A DNA stretch of 64,000 bases from NCBI RefSeq assembly GCF_021603585.1, contig NZ_BQHI01000022.1, forward strand, positions 30,121 to 94,120, written 5' to 3'. The notes under the pieces are model-generated. The model saw only the letters and a list, made by a program, of their open reading frames with translations. It did not search any database and was not told where the DNA came from. The translations under genes and the position numbers were made by a program. Origin of the DNA: Pseudomonas sputi (GTDB lineage Bacteria > Pseudomonadota > Gammaproteobacteria > Pseudomonadales > Pseudomonadaceae). Of the stretch, positions 35,376-45,805 are shown piece after piece (within the stretch, counting starts at the first letter, position 1; every line of letters begins with the position of its first letter).

Positions 35376-36776
35376 TTATTCGCCCGTGGCGCTCGGTGCG
35401 CCGGCGCGTTTGCGCTTGGAGCCGCTGCTGCGGCGACGCTTGCGCGGTGCGCCACTGGCGTCATCACCTTTGCCGCTGAGCTCGCGGATCATGTCGCGGC
35501 GTTCGCTGTCGTTGGCGTCCTGATAATCGGTCCACCAGTCGCCCAGACCATCGGTCTGCTCGCCAGCGCTTTCACGCAGCAGCAGGAAGTCGTAGCCGGC
35601 GCGGAAGCGCGGATTGTCCAGCAGCAGGTCGGCACGTTTGCCGCTGCGGCGTGGCAGGCGTTCCTGCATATCCCAGATTTCGCGGATCGGCATGGTGAAG
35701 CGTTTTGGAATCGCAATGCGCTGGCACTGTTCGGCGATCAGTTCGTGAGCACCTTCCTGCATGGCCGGAATCGGCGGCATGCCGCGCTCTTGCAGGCGCA
35801 ACACGCGGGCCGGCAGGGCAGGCCACAGCAGCGCGGCGAACAGGAACGCCGGGGTCACCGGTTTGTTCTGCTTGATCCGCAGGTCGGTGTTGGTCAGTGC
35901 TTCGCTGATCAGCGTGTGGGTGTATTCCGGGTTGTGTTCCAGCGCATCGGCACTGGCCGGGAACAGCGGCGCGAACAGTTGCAGGTCGACCAGCATCTCG
36001 AAGGTGATGGCGCCGTGACCGGACAGGAACAGCTTGAGCACTTCCTCGAACAGACGGGCTGACGGGATCTCGCGCAGCATCGGCGCCAGTTCGCGGATCG
36101 GCTGGACGGTGTGCTTCTCGATACCGAAATTGAGCTTGGCGGCAAAACGCACGGCCCGCAGCATCCGCACCGGGTCTTCCTGGTAGCGTTGCTTCGGGTC
36201 GCCGATCAGACGGATCAGGTGATTGCGGATGTCGTGTACGCCGTTGGCGTAGTCGAGGATGCGCTCGCTGACCGGATCGTAATACAGGGCGTTGATGGTG
36301 AAGTCGCGGCGCTGCGCGTCTTCTTCCAGGGTGCCGTAGACGTTGTCACGCAAAATGCGCCCGCTCTCGTTGCGCGAAGACTGGTTGCTGTCTTCGTCGT
36401 CTTCGTTTTGCGGGTGATTGGCGCGGAAGGTCGCGACCTCGATGATTTCGCGACCGAAATGGATGTGGACCAGCTTGAAGCGGCGGCCGATGATCCGCGC
36501 ATTGCGGAATTCGGCGCGAACCTGCTCGGGGGTGGCGCTGGTGGCGACGTCGAAGTCTTTGGGCGTGATGCCCAGCAGCATGTCTCGCACGCAACCACCA
36601 ACCAGGTAGGCCTGGTAGCCGGCGCCCTGCAGGCGTTCGACGATGTTGACCGCGTAACGGCTGAATTGCGCCTTCTGCAGCGAGTGTTGGCCGCTGTTGA
36701 GGACTTCAGGCGTGCTACGGATGTGTTGCGTACGACGCAGGGGAGTTCGGAATGACTGGAACAGCTTCTTCAGCAT
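35376..36776 (-). CDS. pcnB: Poly(A) polymerase I
   Basis: From ATG 36776 (MLKKLFQSFRTPLRRTQHI) the protein has 466 residues; an earlier in-frame Met at 36890 lies in the leader and is rejected. The nucleotidyltransferase core YLVGGCVRDMLLG ... DFDVAT carries the catalytic Asp pair, followed by the RNA-binding domain and a very basic tail (APRKRRRSSGSKRKRAG). PcnB adds poly(A) tails that promote RNA decay. The gene lies just beyond the CrcZ terminator on the same strand. Confidence 0.95.
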   Translation of the reverse strand: MLKKLFQSFRTPLRRTQHIRSTPEVLNSGQHSLQKAQFSRYAVNIVERLQGAGYQAYLVGGCVRDMLLGITPKDFDVATSATPEQVRAEFRNARIIGRRFKLVHIHFGREIIEVATFRANHPQNEDDEDSNQSSRNESGRILRDNVYGTLEEDAQRRDFTINALYYDPVSERILDYANGVHDIRNHLIRLIGDPKQRYQEDPVRMLRAVRFAAKLNFGIEKHTVQPIRELAPMLREIPSARLFEEVLKLFLSGHGAITFEMLVDLQLFAPLFPASADALEHNPEYTHTLISEALTNTDLRIKQNKPVTPAFLFAALLWPALPARVLRLQERGMPPIPAMQEGAHELIAEQCQRIAIPKRFTMPIREIWDMQERLPRRSGKRADLLLDNPRFRAGYDFLLLRESAGEQTDGLGDWWTDYQDANDSERRDMIRELSGKGDDASGAPRKRRRSSGSKRKRAGAPSATGE

Positions 36777-36944
36777 GGGATGCACTGTTTGAAGGAATGT
36801 TCGGCCATACCAGAGAATGACCGCATGATGGGCCGGGATTCTAGCATTTAGTCGAGGGATGGTGTAGGACGCTGCCGTTTTGCGCTGCAAGCCGCAGGCT
36901 AGAGGGGGTGGAAACGCATCAGAAGGGAGGATTTTCCGGGAAGG

Positions 36945-37313
36945 AGAAACTACAAGGGGAGCCGAAGCTCCCCAAGAAGTAGTTGCGTGCTCTTTTTATT
37001 ATTGATTCGGGCTTCTTGTTTTTGTTGAGTGCCCTCGCCATGAAGCTTTTCCTTCATGACCCTCCCAATCGGGAGCCAAGAGCAAACGGATTGCTTTGGT
37101 CGCTGTGTTGCAGTGATCTTGTGATCCAACCAGTACAGGCTCTGTCTTAAGACAGTTTTTATTGTTCTCGGCCTGGTCGTGGGGCTAGCCCCAAATACAA
37201 CGCCTCTCCAAAAGAATCAGTTAGCTGCGCCTCTCGCCGTCTTGTTTTTATTGTGCGTGAGTCGATTCGTCTTATTTTTATTGTCTTTTGCATTGCTTGT
37301 TATTGTTCTTGTA
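36945..37313 (-). ncRNA. crcZ: CrcZ small RNA, Hfq/Crc antagonist
   Basis: The minus-strand transcript runs from a predicted start near 37313, set by the -24/-12 promoter, to a GGGGAGC-TTCG-GCTCCCC hairpin (36948-36984), about 369 nt. This is close to the P. putida CrcZ. It contains at least six A-rich CA motifs of the ACAATAAAAACAA type, at about 36993-37009, 37014-37029, 37154-37168, 37241-37256, 37271-37286 and 37299-37312. These bind Hfq and relieve carbon catabolite repression. The location between cbrB and pcnB is the conserved crcZ locus. Boundaries are predicted. Confidence 0.94.
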
Positions 37314-37324
37314 CCAAATACATA

Positions 37325-37340
37325 GCAGGTGCCGTGCCAA
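37325..37340 (-). promoter_or_regulatory. Sigma-54 (-24/-12) promoter of crcZ
   Basis: The minus strand reads TTGGCACGGCACCTGC, with GG and GC dinucleotides exactly 12 bases apart, matching TGGCACG-N4-YTGC. It sets the crcZ start about 12 bases downstream, near 37313. Confidence 0.9.
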
Positions 37341-37402
37341 CTTTTGCGAACCCCAATAAAACAAGGGGTTAGGTCGATATGGCCGTTTTTTCATGGCGAA
37401 AA

Positions 37403-37437
37403 AAAGCCGGGGTTTCGTTACCGATAACCCCGGCTTC
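37403..37437 (-). terminator. Rho-independent terminator of cbrB
   Basis: AAGCCGGGGTT / AACCCCGGCTT perfect arms; on the minus strand a run of T residues follows. It lies between the CbrB-binding dyad and the crcZ promoter, insulating crcZ from cbrB read-through. Confidence 0.9.
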
Positions 37438-37463
37438 TGTTACGTGAAAAGACTGAGGTAACA
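37438..37463. promoter_or_regulatory. CbrB upstream activating site for crcZ
   Basis: TGTTAC (37438-37443) and GTAACA (37458-37463) are separated by exactly 14 bases, the TGTTAC-N14-GTAACA arrangement described for CbrB. The centre is about 138 bases upstream of the predicted crcZ start, a normal distance for a sigma-54 activator. Confidence 0.85.
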
Positions 37464-37510
37464 GTTTTTTCAGCGCTTCAACGCTAACCCGCACACTCGA
37501 CAGGTAACGT

Positions 37511-38947
37511 TCAGCTCTCGCTGGCGACCCCGGACTTGCGCCGCGGAATCCCCAGCCGCTGACGGCGTTCCCACAGGCATTTGCGGCTGACGCCCAGTTT
37601 GCGCGCCAGTTCGGTCTCGGTCATGTGGTCCTGATGCTCAAGCACGAAGTGCTGGAAGTAGTCTTCCAGTGACAGGTCTTCGGTCGGCTCGTGGCTGCTG
37701 TTGCTGGCGTTACCGGCCGGTTGCGCCGGCAGGCCGATGAATTCGTCGTCCTCCAGATCGCCCAGTTCGATGTCGATGCCCAGCAGGTCGGCAGAAATTT
37801 CCGGGCTTTCGCTCAGAATCACCGCGCGTTCGACGGCGTTTTCCAGTTCTCGCACGTTGCCCGGCCAGGAATAGTGCCGGATCGCCTGTTCGGCATCGGC
37901 GGCAAATTTCAGGTCGGTACGATTGATGCGGGCGCTTTGGCGCGCGAGGAACGCATTGGCGATTTCGTTGACGTCGGCACCGCGCTCGCGCAGGGCTGGC
38001 AGTTTCAACGCGATCACGTGGAGGCGGTAATACAAGTCTTCACGGAACTGGCCGATTTTTGCCAGGCTCTTGAGGTCGCGGTGGGTCGCGGCGATCAAGC
38101 GGACATCAACCTTCTGCGACTGAACCGAGCCAACCCGGCGAATTTCGCCTTCCTGCAGTACGCGCAGCAGGCGAGCCTGGGCTTCCAGGGGCAATTCGCC
38201 GATTTCGTCGAGAAACAGCGTGCCGCCGTCCGCCGCTTCCACCAGACCGGCGCGACCGGCACTGGCGCCGGTGAACGCCCCTTTCTCGTGGCCGAACAGT
38301 TCGGACTCGATCAGGCTTTCCGGGATGGCGGCGCAGTTTACCGAGATCATCGGTGCCTTGGCGCGTTTCGACAGGTTGTGCAGGGCGCGGGCCACCAGTT
38401 CTTTACCGGTACCGGACTCACCCTGGATCAAGACATTGGAATCAGTCGGCGCGACTTTACGGATCTTGCCGTAAAGGTCCTGCATCGGTGGGCACGAGCC
38501 GATGATGCCAATTTCGCCATTGCTGTTGTCGATGGCGGATTTGCCATTGCCATTGGCCGATTTGGCAGAAGCTGCTTCGCCGGCGGCAGGCGCTGACTGG
38601 CGATCGCGCAGGATCCGCGCGACAGCCTGAAGCATTTCATCGTGGTCGAAAGGCTTGGCGATGTAATCCACCGCGCCCATCTTCATCGAGTCGACCGCCG
38701 AGCGCAGGCTGGCGTAGCTGGTCATGATCAGCACCGGCGTGCCCTGGCCGAGCTTGATCAGCTCGGTGCCCGGAGCGCCCGGCAGACGCAGGTCGCTGAC
38801 GATCAGATCGAATGTGGGAATACTGAAGCGTTCTTGTGCTTCCTGCACTGAACCGGCTTCGCTGACCTGGTACTGGTTGCGCTCCAGCAGGCGGCGCAAG
38901 GCGGAGCGGATAATGGTTTCGTCTTCGACGATCAAAATGTGCGGCAT
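37511..38947 (-). CDS. cbrB: Sigma-54-dependent response regulator CbrB
   Basis: The 478-residue NtrC-family protein has a receiver ([15 protein letters not shown]; phospho-acceptor in [11 protein letters not shown]), an AAA+ domain with GESGTGKE and an intact GAFTGA loop, and a Fis-type helix-turn-helix ([21 protein letters not shown]). CbrB controls use of many carbon and nitrogen sources by activating crcZ, whose promoter and dyad lie directly downstream. It follows cbrA by 22 bases in one operon. Confidence 0.97.
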   Translation of the reverse strand: MPHILIVEDETIIRSALRRLLERNQYQVSEAGSVQEAQERFSIPTFDLIVSDLRLPGAPGTELIKLGQGTPVLIMTSYASLRSAVDSMKMGAVDYIAKPFDHDEMLQAVARILRDRQSAPAAGEAASAKSANGNGKSAIDNSNGEIGIIGSCPPMQDLYGKIRKVAPTDSNVLIQGESGTGKELVARALHNLSKRAKAPMISVNCAAIPESLIESELFGHEKGAFTGASAGRAGLVEAADGGTLFLDEIGELPLEAQARLLRVLQEGEIRRVGSVQSQKVDVRLIAATHRDLKSLAKIGQFREDLYYRLHVIALKLPALRERGADVNEIANAFLARQSARINRTDLKFAADAEQAIRHYSWPGNVRELENAVERAVILSESPEISADLLGIDIELGDLEDDEFIGLPAQPAGNASNSSHEPTEDLSLEDYFQHFVLEHQDHMTETELARKLGVSRKCLWERRQRLGIPRRKSGVASES

Positions 38948-38969
38948 TGATTCGATACTCTCGACGGTC

Positions 38970-41918
38970 TCAGTTCACAGCGGACGTCGCTTCGACATGG
39001 CGCGGCAATGTGACCCGGATACGGGTGCCGCGCTGGCTTTGAATATCAGCCGGGCTGTCGATGGTGATTTGTCCATAATGCTCTTCAACGATGGAATAGA
39101 CCAGTGCAAGGCCCAGACCGGTGCCTTCGCCAGGATCCTTGGTGGTGAAGAAAGGTTCGAACAATCGGTCCATGATGCTCGACGGAATACCGCTGCCTTC
39201 GTCTTCGACGATCAGATCGACCGTGTGTTCGCCGGCTTCACTCTTGACCCGTACCGCGCTGCCGGCAGGCGAGGCGTCACGGGCGTTCGAGAGCAGATTG
39301 ATCAAGACCTGGGCAAGTCGCTGCGGATCGCCTTCAACCCAGTGATCGGGATCGCAGAGGTTGTAGAAGTGCACTTCGAAATTGCGCCGGTTCAAGGCCA
39401 GCAGACCGATGGCGTCCTGGGCGACTTCCGCCAGACAGACGGGCTCGTCGCTGTGCTGATGGCTGCCGGCATGGGCGAAGCTCATCAGCGACTGTACGAT
39501 GCGTGACACGCGTTTGGTCTGTTCGAGGATCTGGCCGCTGATTTCCGTCAGCTCATCGTCCTCTTCGCGTTCTTCGCGCAGGTTTTGTGCGAGGCAAGCG
39601 ATGCCGGTGATCGGGTTGCCGATTTCGTGGGCCACACCGGCGGCGAGCCGTCCGATGCTGGCCAGACGCTCGGAATGCACCAGTTTGTCTTCGAGCATCT
39701 GGGTTTCGGTCAGGTCTTCCACCAGCAATACCAGACCGCTGTTGCCCGGTGCCAGCGGTTCGTCGATGGCCGCTTTGTGCAGGTTCAGCCAGCGGGTCTG
39801 GCCGTCGAGGGCCAGGTGCTGTTTGTGCAAGTGCTCGTCGGGCAGGTGGGTGAAGCCTTGCAGCAGATCTTTCCATGGATTGGCGATGGTGCTCAGGCGC
39901 GAGCCGACCACTCGTTGCGCGGCAATCCCGGTCAACTCTTCCATGGCCTTGTTCCACATCAGGATTTCCTGATCCTTGGCCAGCGAGCAGACGCCCATCG
40001 GCAGCTCTTGCAGGGTCTGCCGGTGGTAGCGGCGCAAGGCGTCGAGCTCGGCCGCCAGACCGGTCAGGCGCGAGTGATAATCCTCGAGGCGGCTTTCGAT
40101 GAAGTGGATGTCTTCGGTGACATAGTTCTCGCCTCCGGCCTTGTACGGCAGGAAGGTTTCCACCATGTCCTGGGCGACGCTCGGGCCCATCAGGCCGGAG
40201 AGGTTGGCTTCGATCCGGTCACGCAACCGGCGCAAGGCATAGGGGCGGCGTTCGTCGAACGGCAGATAAAGGTCGCGCAGGGCCTGTTCGACTTCTTTCT
40301 GCGCCGCTTTGGCGCCCAGTGGCTTGGCCAGTTGCGTGGCGAACTCCTGCGGGGAGGCGGCGTGCAGTTCCCGGCGTTGTGGGCGTCGCACGTTGTCCAC
40401 CGCACAGGCCTCGGCGGCGCTGGCCTCTTCCGGGCTGGCGTTGGTGAACAGCGAAATCAGGGTGAACATCAGCACGTTGGCCGCCAGCGAGGCGATGGCC
40501 GCCATGTGCCAGCTGGTGTCGTCCAGTACGTAGATCATGTTCAGCAGCGGAATATAGAAACCCTGCAGATTGCCGACCAGCGGCAACAGCATGGTCACGA
40601 TCCACACCACAATTCCCGCCAGCAGGCCGGCAATGAACCCCCGGCGATTGGCGGTCGGCCAGTACAGCACCGACAGCACACCCGGCAGGAATTGCAGGGT
40701 CGCAACGAAGGCAACGATGCCGAGGTTGGCCAGATCCTGCTCGGCGCCGAGCATCAGGTAGAAGCAGAAACCGGCCATGATGATCGCGACGATCAGCGCC
40801 CGGCGGGTCCATTTCAGCCAGCGATAGATATTGCCTTCGGCCGGCGGCTGGTAGAGCGGCAGCACCAGGTGGTTCAGGGCCATGCCCGACAGCGCCAGCG
40901 TGGTGACGATGATCAGGCCGCTGGCCGCCGACAGCCCTCCGACATACGCCAGCAGCGCCAGTGACTTGCTGTTGGCGGCGATGCCGATGCCGAGGGTGAA
41001 GTATTCCGGATTGGTGGTGGCCCCGAGTTTCAGGCCGGCCCATAGAATCAGCGGCACCGCCAGGCTCATCAGCAACAGAAACAGCGGCAGCCCCCAGCTC
41101 GCGCTGACCAGCGAGCGCGGGTTGAGGTTTTCGGTAAACGTCATGTGATACATGTGCGGCATCACGATCGCCGAGGCGAAAAACACCAGCAGCAGCGTGC
41201 GCCACGGGCCTTCCTGCAACGGCGTGTGCAGGGCGGCGAGGGCGGTCTGGTTCTGCAACAGCCACAGTTCGAGCTGTTGCGGACCGTCGAATACGCCGTA
41301 CAGCGCGTAGAGGCCAACACCGCCGAGGGCCACCAGTTTGATCACCGATTCGAAGGCAATCGCGAACACCAGCCCTTCGTGCTTTTCACGGGTCGCGATA
41401 TGGCGCGAGCCGAAGAAGATCGTGAACAGAATGATCAGCGCACAGAATGCCAGGGCCACGCGATTCTGCACCGGTTCACCGGTGAGGATGCCGATGGAGT
41501 CGGCCACCGCCTGGATCTGCAACGCCAGCAACGGCAATACGCCGATCAGCATGAAAATCGTGGTCAGCGCACCGGCCCAAGTGCTGCGAAAGCGGAAGGC
41601 AAACAGGTCCGCCAGCGACGACAGTTGATAAGTGCGGGTGATCTTGAGGATCGGATACAGCAGCACCGGCGCCAGCAGAAAGGCGCCGGAGACCCCGAGA
41701 TAACTGGACAGAAAGCCGTAGCCGTACTGATAGGCCAGACCCACCGTGCCATAGAACGCCCACGCACTGGCGTAGACCCCCAGCGAGAGGGTGTAGGTCA
41801 ACGGGTGGCGAATGATCGCCCGCGGGATCATGCCCCGTTCACTGATCCAGGCCACGCCGAACAGCGCGGCCAGGTAGGCGGCGCTGATCAGCAGCATCTG
41901 GGTCAGGCTAAAGCTCAT
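38970..41918 (-). CDS. cbrA: Hybrid transporter/sensor histidine kinase CbrA
   Basis: The 982-residue protein joins an N-terminal SLC5/sodium-solute symporter-like domain (about 13 helices, residues 1-500) to a STAC-type linker, PAS domain, HisKA ([14 protein letters not shown], His about 763) and HATPase domain ([18 protein letters not shown]). CbrA senses carbon/nitrogen balance and can transport histidine in P. putida. ATG at 41918 (MSFSLTQM) is chosen; an in-frame ATG two codons earlier is equally possible. The start lies inside the end of cbrX. Confidence 0.96.
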   Translation of the reverse strand: MSFSLTQMLLISAAYLAALFGVAWISERGMIPRAIIRHPLTYTLSLGVYASAWAFYGTVGLAYQYGYGFLSSYLGVSGAFLLAPVLLYPILKITRTYQLSSLADLFAFRFRSTWAGALTTIFMLIGVLPLLALQIQAVADSIGILTGEPVQNRVALAFCALIILFTIFFGSRHIATREKHEGLVFAIAFESVIKLVALGGVGLYALYGVFDGPQQLELWLLQNQTALAALHTPLQEGPWRTLLLVFFASAIVMPHMYHMTFTENLNPRSLVSASWGLPLFLLLMSLAVPLILWAGLKLGATTNPEYFTLGIGIAANSKSLALLAYVGGLSAASGLIIVTTLALSGMALNHLVLPLYQPPAEGNIYRWLKWTRRALIVAIIMAGFCFYLMLGAEQDLANLGIVAFVATLQFLPGVLSVLYWPTANRRGFIAGLLAGIVVWIVTMLLPLVGNLQGFYIPLLNMIYVLDDTSWHMAAIASLAANVLMFTLISLFTNASPEEASAAEACAVDNVRRPQRRELHAASPQEFATQLAKPLGAKAAQKEVEQALRDLYLPFDERRPYALRRLRDRIEANLSGLMGPSVAQDMVETFLPYKAGGENYVTEDIHFIESRLEDYHSRLTGLAAELDALRRYHRQTLQELPMGVCSLAKDQEILMWNKAMEELTGIAAQRVVGSRLSTIANPWKDLLQGFTHLPDEHLHKQHLALDGQTRWLNLHKAAIDEPLAPGNSGLVLLVEDLTETQMLEDKLVHSERLASIGRLAAGVAHEIGNPITGIACLAQNLREEREEDDELTEISGQILEQTKRVSRIVQSLMSFAHAGSHQHSDEPVCLAEVAQDAIGLLALNRRNFEVHFYNLCDPDHWVEGDPQRLAQVLINLLSNARDASPAGSAVRVKSEAGEHTVDLIVEDEGSGIPSSIMDRLFEPFFTTKDPGEGTGLGLALVYSIVEEHYGQITIDSPADIQSQRGTRIRVTLPRHVEATSAVN

Positions 41919-42084
41919 CGGCATCTTTTTGGCTCTGCAGGATGAAGGTCACGACAATCAGGATCAGCCAGAGCAGATAAGGGCGATACCAGGCGCCCGT
42001 AGCGTCGATCCACCAATCCATGATGGCAGGAGAAAACAGGTAGATCCCCACGACCAGAAGCAGGACCAAGCGATAGATGTACAT
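41908..42084 (-). CDS. cbrX: Small membrane protein CbrX
   Basis: This 58-residue ORF (MYIYRLVLLLVVGIYLFSP ... [22 protein letters not shown]) has two transmembrane helices and overlaps the cbrA start by about 11 bases. It matches CbrX, described in P. putida as translationally coupled to cbrA and resembling small accessory subunits of sodium symporters. A role with the CbrA transport domain is inferred from coupling. The gene is easily missed because of its length. Confidence 0.87.
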   Translation of the reverse strand: MYIYRLVLLLVVGIYLFSPAIMDWWIDATGAWYRPYLLWLILIVVTFILQSQKDADEL

Positions 42085-42161
42085 CCCGGCCTCTCTTTTT
42101 TATGCGCGTGCCCGAAAACGTGCGGCGATGGTAACGGATGGGCGCGCCACTGCAAGTGTCG

Positions 42162-43058
42162 TCACAGCAGTTGCGCTTCGGGCAGTGTCAGTGTGCGCGG
42201 GATTTTCAAGGCATCCCAGTGGGCACTGCCCCAGTTCAACAGTTCTTGCGGCGAGGCGTGGGCCAGTTCGGGCCCCGGGTTTTGCCCCAGAGCGCGCAAG
42301 GCTCGGAGCAGCAGTGGCGTGGCCTGATCGGCTTCCAGCGGTGGCGAGCGATAGGATTTACCGAGCTTGTTGCCGTCCGGCTGGGTGATCAAGGGCAGGT
42401 GCAGGTAACGTGGCTGGCGCAGGCCCAGCAGTTCTTGCAGATAAAGCTGGCGCGGCGTCGAGTCGAGCAGATCGGCGCCGCGCACGATGTCGGTGATGCC
42501 CTGCCAGGCGTCGTCCAGCACTACCGCCAGTTGATAGGCGTAGAGGCCGTCGCGGCGACGGATCACGAAATCACCCACGTCGCGGCCCAGATGCTGACGG
42601 TATTCGCCCTGCACCCGGTCGATGAAGTGATATTCCAGCTCTGGCACGCGCAGGCGGATCGCGGCGTTTTCCTGGTCGTGGCCGGCGTTGCGGCACAGTC
42701 CAGGGTAAATGCCGTTGTAAGGCTCCAGCTGTTTGCGCGAACAGGTGCAGGCGTACGCCAGGCCGTGATTGAACAGGCTGTCGAGCACCTGGGCGTAGGC
42801 TTCGTGCCGTTCGCTCTGGCGGACCATTTCGCCGTCCCATTCGAAGCCATAGCTTTCCAGCGCCTTGAGAATCGCCGCTTGCGCGCCGGGCTCTTCACGG
42901 GGCGGGTCGAGATCTTCCATGCGCACCAGCCAGCGACCGCCCACTGAGCGCGCGTCCAGATAAGAGGCCAGGGCGGCGACCAGCGATCCGAAGTGCAGGT
43001 GCCCGCTGGGGGTCGGGGCAAAGCGGCCAATGTAGGCGGGGGAGGTGTAGGCAGTCAT
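42162..43058 (-). CDS. gluQRS: Glutamyl-queuosine tRNA(Asp) synthetase
   Basis: The 298-residue protein is a truncated glutamyl-tRNA synthetase: it keeps the class I HIGH-like motif PTPSGHLHFGS (residues 15-25) and a KMSKS-like KLGKS, but lacks the anticodon-binding domain. Cysteines in ACTCSRK and GLCRNAGH form the family zinc site. GluQRS attaches glutamate to queuosine in the anticodon of tRNA-Asp. It follows dksA on the same strand, the conserved dksA-gluQ order, with a hairpin between that may tune its expression. Confidence 0.95.
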   Translation of the reverse strand: MTAYTSPAYIGRFAPTPSGHLHFGSLVAALASYLDARSVGGRWLVRMEDLDPPREEPGAQAAILKALESYGFEWDGEMVRQSERHEAYAQVLDSLFNHGLAYACTCSRKQLEPYNGIYPGLCRNAGHDQENAAIRLRVPELEYHFIDRVQGEYRQHLGRDVGDFVIRRRDGLYAYQLAVVLDDAWQGITDIVRGADLLDSTPRQLYLQELLGLRQPRYLHLPLITQPDGNKLGKSYRSPPLEADQATPLLLRALRALGQNPGPELAHASPQELLNWGSAHWDALKIPRTLTLPEAQLL

Positions 43059-43096
43059 GAGGGCGATGTTACTTGAGAGTCAAAAAACAGCAGAAA

Positions 43097-43127
43097 CAAA
43101 AACGGAGCGTTCGCACGCTCCGTTTTT
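43097..43127 (-). terminator. Terminator between dksA and gluQRS
   Basis: AAAACGGAGCG / CGCTCCGTTTTT hairpin with T-runs on both strands, 15 bases past the dksA stop. A dksA-gluQ terminator that limits gluQ expression is known from other proteobacteria. Confidence 0.85.
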
Positions 43128-43141
43128 CGTTCAGGCCGGGA

Positions 43142-43585
43142 TTATTTGCCGACCTGCTTTTCCTTGATTTCCGCCAGGTTCTTGCAGTCGACGCACATGT
43201 CGGCAGTCGGACGGGCCTCGAGGCGCTTGACGCCGATCTCGATGCCGCAAGAGTCGCACCAGCCGTACTCTTCGTCTTCGATCAGTTGCAGGGTCTTGTC
43301 GATCTTCTTGATCAGTTTGCGCTCGCGGTCGCGGGCGCGCAGCTCGAGGGCGAACTCTTCTTCCTGGCTGGCACGGTCGGCCGGATCAGGAAAGTTGGCC
43401 GCTTCGTCTTTCATGTGATCAACAGTGCGGTCGACTTCCTGCATCAAGTCGAGTTTCCACTTGGTCAGGATCTTGGTGAAGTGCGCACGCATAGGCGCGC
43501 CCATGTACTCTTCGCCCTCTTTAGGGACGTAAGGTTCGAAACCGCTGAGTGTCTGACTTGCCTGTTGCTTTGCTTGGGTGGGCAT
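43142..43585 (-). CDS. dksA: RNA polymerase-binding transcription factor DksA
   Basis: The 147-residue protein has a long coiled coil with the tip motif DPADRA (D67, D70, A72) and the zinc site C110, C113, C131, C134. With ppGpp it enters the RNA polymerase secondary channel and represses rRNA and tRNA promoters such as those at 12425 and 63708 while activating biosynthetic genes. Length and motifs are those of the canonical zinc-binding DksA rather than the cysteine-poor DksA2. Confidence 0.97.
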   Translation of the reverse strand: MPTQAKQQASQTLSGFEPYVPKEGEEYMGAPMRAHFTKILTKWKLDLMQEVDRTVDHMKDEAANFPDPADRASQEEEFALELRARDRERKLIKKIDKTLQLIEDEEYGWCDSCGIEIGVKRLEARPTADMCVDCKNLAEIKEKQVGK

Positions 43586-43919
43586 GAAATGGACCGCCTC
43601 TACTCTTGTAATCCATTGCGCAGGATTGCTCCATCACCGACACCTGCCGGCCCTGCGGCTGCAAGCGGGCGAACTTACCAGATCAATTCGGCCCGCGCTA
43701 CTCCCGGATGTCGAGCGCGCGGCCGATGGGGCTTGCAAATGTTTGCCAAGCCATGTCCGGCGTTGCTGCAAACCTGCTCAATCACTGATTTTAGTCAATC
43801 CTGGAGCGTACGCGCGGGTCGTTACAGTCCAGTGTTCTTGAGGCTGTGACCGCTGCGGGTTCTCGCTCGTTCCGGCAGATGGGTAGAATCGTCTCTTTTC
43901 CCTCGTTGAAGGAAGGCCA
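43586..43919. other. 334-base divergent region between dksA and the aminotransferase gene
   Basis: It should contain both promoters. A possible -10 (TAGAAT) lies at about 43885 for the rightward gene, but no matching -35 is seen. No gene or repeat is visible. Confidence 0.45.
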
Positions 43920-45092
43920 ATGGCTCAGCCCTACAGTGCGCGCAGTCGTGCGATCGAACCGTTCCATGTCATGGCGTTGCTGGCGCGGGCCAATGAACTG
44001 CAGGCCGCCGGCCACGACGTGATCCACCTGGAAATCGGCGAACCGGACTTCACGACCGCCGAGCCGATCATCCGCGCCGGCCAGCAAGCCCTGACGGCCG
44101 GGAAAACCCGCTACACCGCAGCCCGCGGCATTCCCGAGCTGCGCGAGGCGATTTCCGGCTTCTATCAAACACGCTACGGCCTGAACATCGATCCACGGCG
44201 GATACTCATCACGCCCGGCGGTTCCGGTGCGTTGCTGCTGGCCAGTGCGTTGCTGGTGGATCCGGGCAAGCACTGGCTGCTGGCCGACCCTGGCTACCCT
44301 TGCAACCGGCACTTTCTGCGTTTGGTCGAAGGCGCGGCGCAGCTTGTACCGGTGGGCCCGGACGTGCGTTATCAACTGACGCCGGAGCTGGTGGCGCGCC
44401 ACTGGGATCACGACAGCGTCGGTGCGCTGGTTGCTTCGCCGGCCAACCCGACCGGTACGATTCTGACCCGCGACGAGCTGGCGGGGCTATCCACAGCCAT
44501 CAAGGCGCGTCACGGGCATCTGGTGGTGGACGAGATCTATCACGGCCTGACTTATGGCACCGATGCCGCCAGTGTGCTTGAAGTGGATGACAGCGCCTTT
44601 GTCCTTAACAGTTTCTCCAAGTATTTCGGCATGACCGGATGGCGCCTCGGCTGGCTGGTGGCGCCCGATGCGGCGGTCAGTGAGCTGGAAAAACTCGCGC
44701 AGAACCTCTATATCAGCGCGCCTAGCATGGCCCAGCATGCGGCGCTGGCCTGTTTCGAGCCTGATACCATCGCGATCCTCGAAGAGCGCCGCGCCGAATT
44801 TGGCCGTCGTCGTGACTTTCTGCTGCCTGCACTGCGGGAGCTGGGTTTCAACATCGCCGTGGAGCCGGAAGGCGCGTTCTATTTGTATGCCGATATCAGC
44901 CAGTTCGGCGGCGATGCCTTCGCGTTCTGCCGGCATTTCCTTGAAACCGAACATGTAGCTTTCACCCCGGGGCTGGATTTCGGCCGCTATCAGGCCGGTC
45001 ATCATGTGCGCTTTGCCTACACGCAAAACCTCCCTCGCTTACAGGAAGCGGTGGAGCGCATCGCCCGCGGCTTGAAGAGCTGGCAAGGCTGA
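43920..45092 (+). CDS. Class I/II pyridoxal-phosphate aminotransferase
   Basis: The 390-residue fold-type I enzyme shows the class I/II pattern: [19 protein letters not shown] and the PLP-binding lysine K234 in [28 protein letters not shown] precedes the ATG. It resembles aspartate/aromatic or alanine-type aminotransferases of Pseudomonas, but substrate cannot be read from sequence. The stop and the sfsA start overlap by one base (TGATG), indicating coupling. Confidence 0.92.
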   Translation: MAQPYSARSRAIEPFHVMALLARANELQAAGHDVIHLEIGEPDFTTAEPIIRAGQQALTAGKTRYTAARGIPELREAISGFYQTRYGLNIDPRRILITPGGSGALLLASALLVDPGKHWLLADPGYPCNRHFLRLVEGAAQLVPVGPDVRYQLTPELVARHWDHDSVGALVASPANPTGTILTRDELAGLSTAIKARHGHLVVDEIYHGLTYGTDAASVLEVDDSAFVLNSFSKYFGMTGWRLGWLVAPDAAVSELEKLAQNLYISAPSMAQHAALACFEPDTIAILEERRAEFGRRRDFLLPALRELGFNIAVEPEGAFYLYADISQFGGDAFAFCRHFLETEHVAFTPGLDFGRYQAGHHVRFAYTQNLPRLQEAVERIARGLKSWQG

Positions 45093-45805
45093 TGCGTTTT
45101 CATCCACCGCTCGAAGAAGGCCGGTTGATCCGCCGTTACAAGCGTTTTCTCGCCGATATCGAAACCGTTGGCGGCGAGTTGCTGACCATTCATTGCCCGA
45201 ACACCGGTTCGATGCTCAATTGCCAGGTCGAGGGCGGGCAGGTCTGGTTCAGCCGCTCCAATGATCCCAAGCGCAAGCTGCCTGGCACCTGGGAAGTCGG
45301 TGAAACCCCGCAGGGCCGGCTGTTTTGCGTGAACACCGGGCGCGCCAACGCTCTGGTCGAAGAAGCCTTGCAGGCTGGCGTCATCAGCGAGTTGAACGGT
45401 TTCACCGGGCTCAAACGCGAAGTGGCGTACGGGCAGGAAAAAAGCCGCATCGATTTTCGCCTTGACTACCCGACGGGCCCGGCCTACGTGGAAGTGAAAA
45501 GCGTCACCCTCGGTTTCGACGGCACGGCGATTGCGGCATTTCCCGACGCAGTGACAGAGCGCGGTGCCAAGCACTTGCGTGAGCTGGCGCATCTGGCCCG
45601 GGACGGGATTCGCGCAGTGCAGTTGTATTGCGTCAATCTCACCGGTATCGAAGCGGTTCGTCCTGCCGAAGAAATCGACTCGGCCTACGCCGCTGCACTG
45701 CGTGAGGCGGTGGCATGCGGGGTCGAAGTCCTGGCGTATGGCGTGCGTTTGAGTCATGAAGAGATGGTGATCGACCGCCGCCTGGACGTGCTGCTCAACG
45801 GTTAA
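45092..45805 (+). CDS. sfsA: Sugar fermentation stimulation protein SfsA homologue
   Basis: The 237-residue protein matches SfsA along its length ([50 protein letters not shown]). The second segment resembles a nuclease-type PD-(D/E)XK core (D, E-V-K). It was named as an E. coli regulator of maltose metabolism; nucleic-acid binding or cleavage is a more general inference. It overlaps the aminotransferase gene by one base. Its TAA shares bases with the TAA of the convergent Rieske gene. Confidence 0.93.
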   Translation: MRFHPPLEEGRLIRRYKRFLADIETVGGELLTIHCPNTGSMLNCQVEGGQVWFSRSNDPKRKLPGTWEVGETPQGRLFCVNTGRANALVEEALQAGVISELNGFTGLKREVAYGQEKSRIDFRLDYPTGPAYVEVKSVTLGFDGTAIAAFPDAVTERGAKHLRELAHLARDGIRAVQLYCVNLTGIEAVRPAEEIDSAYAAALREAVACGVEVLAYGVRLSHEEMVIDRRLDVLLNG

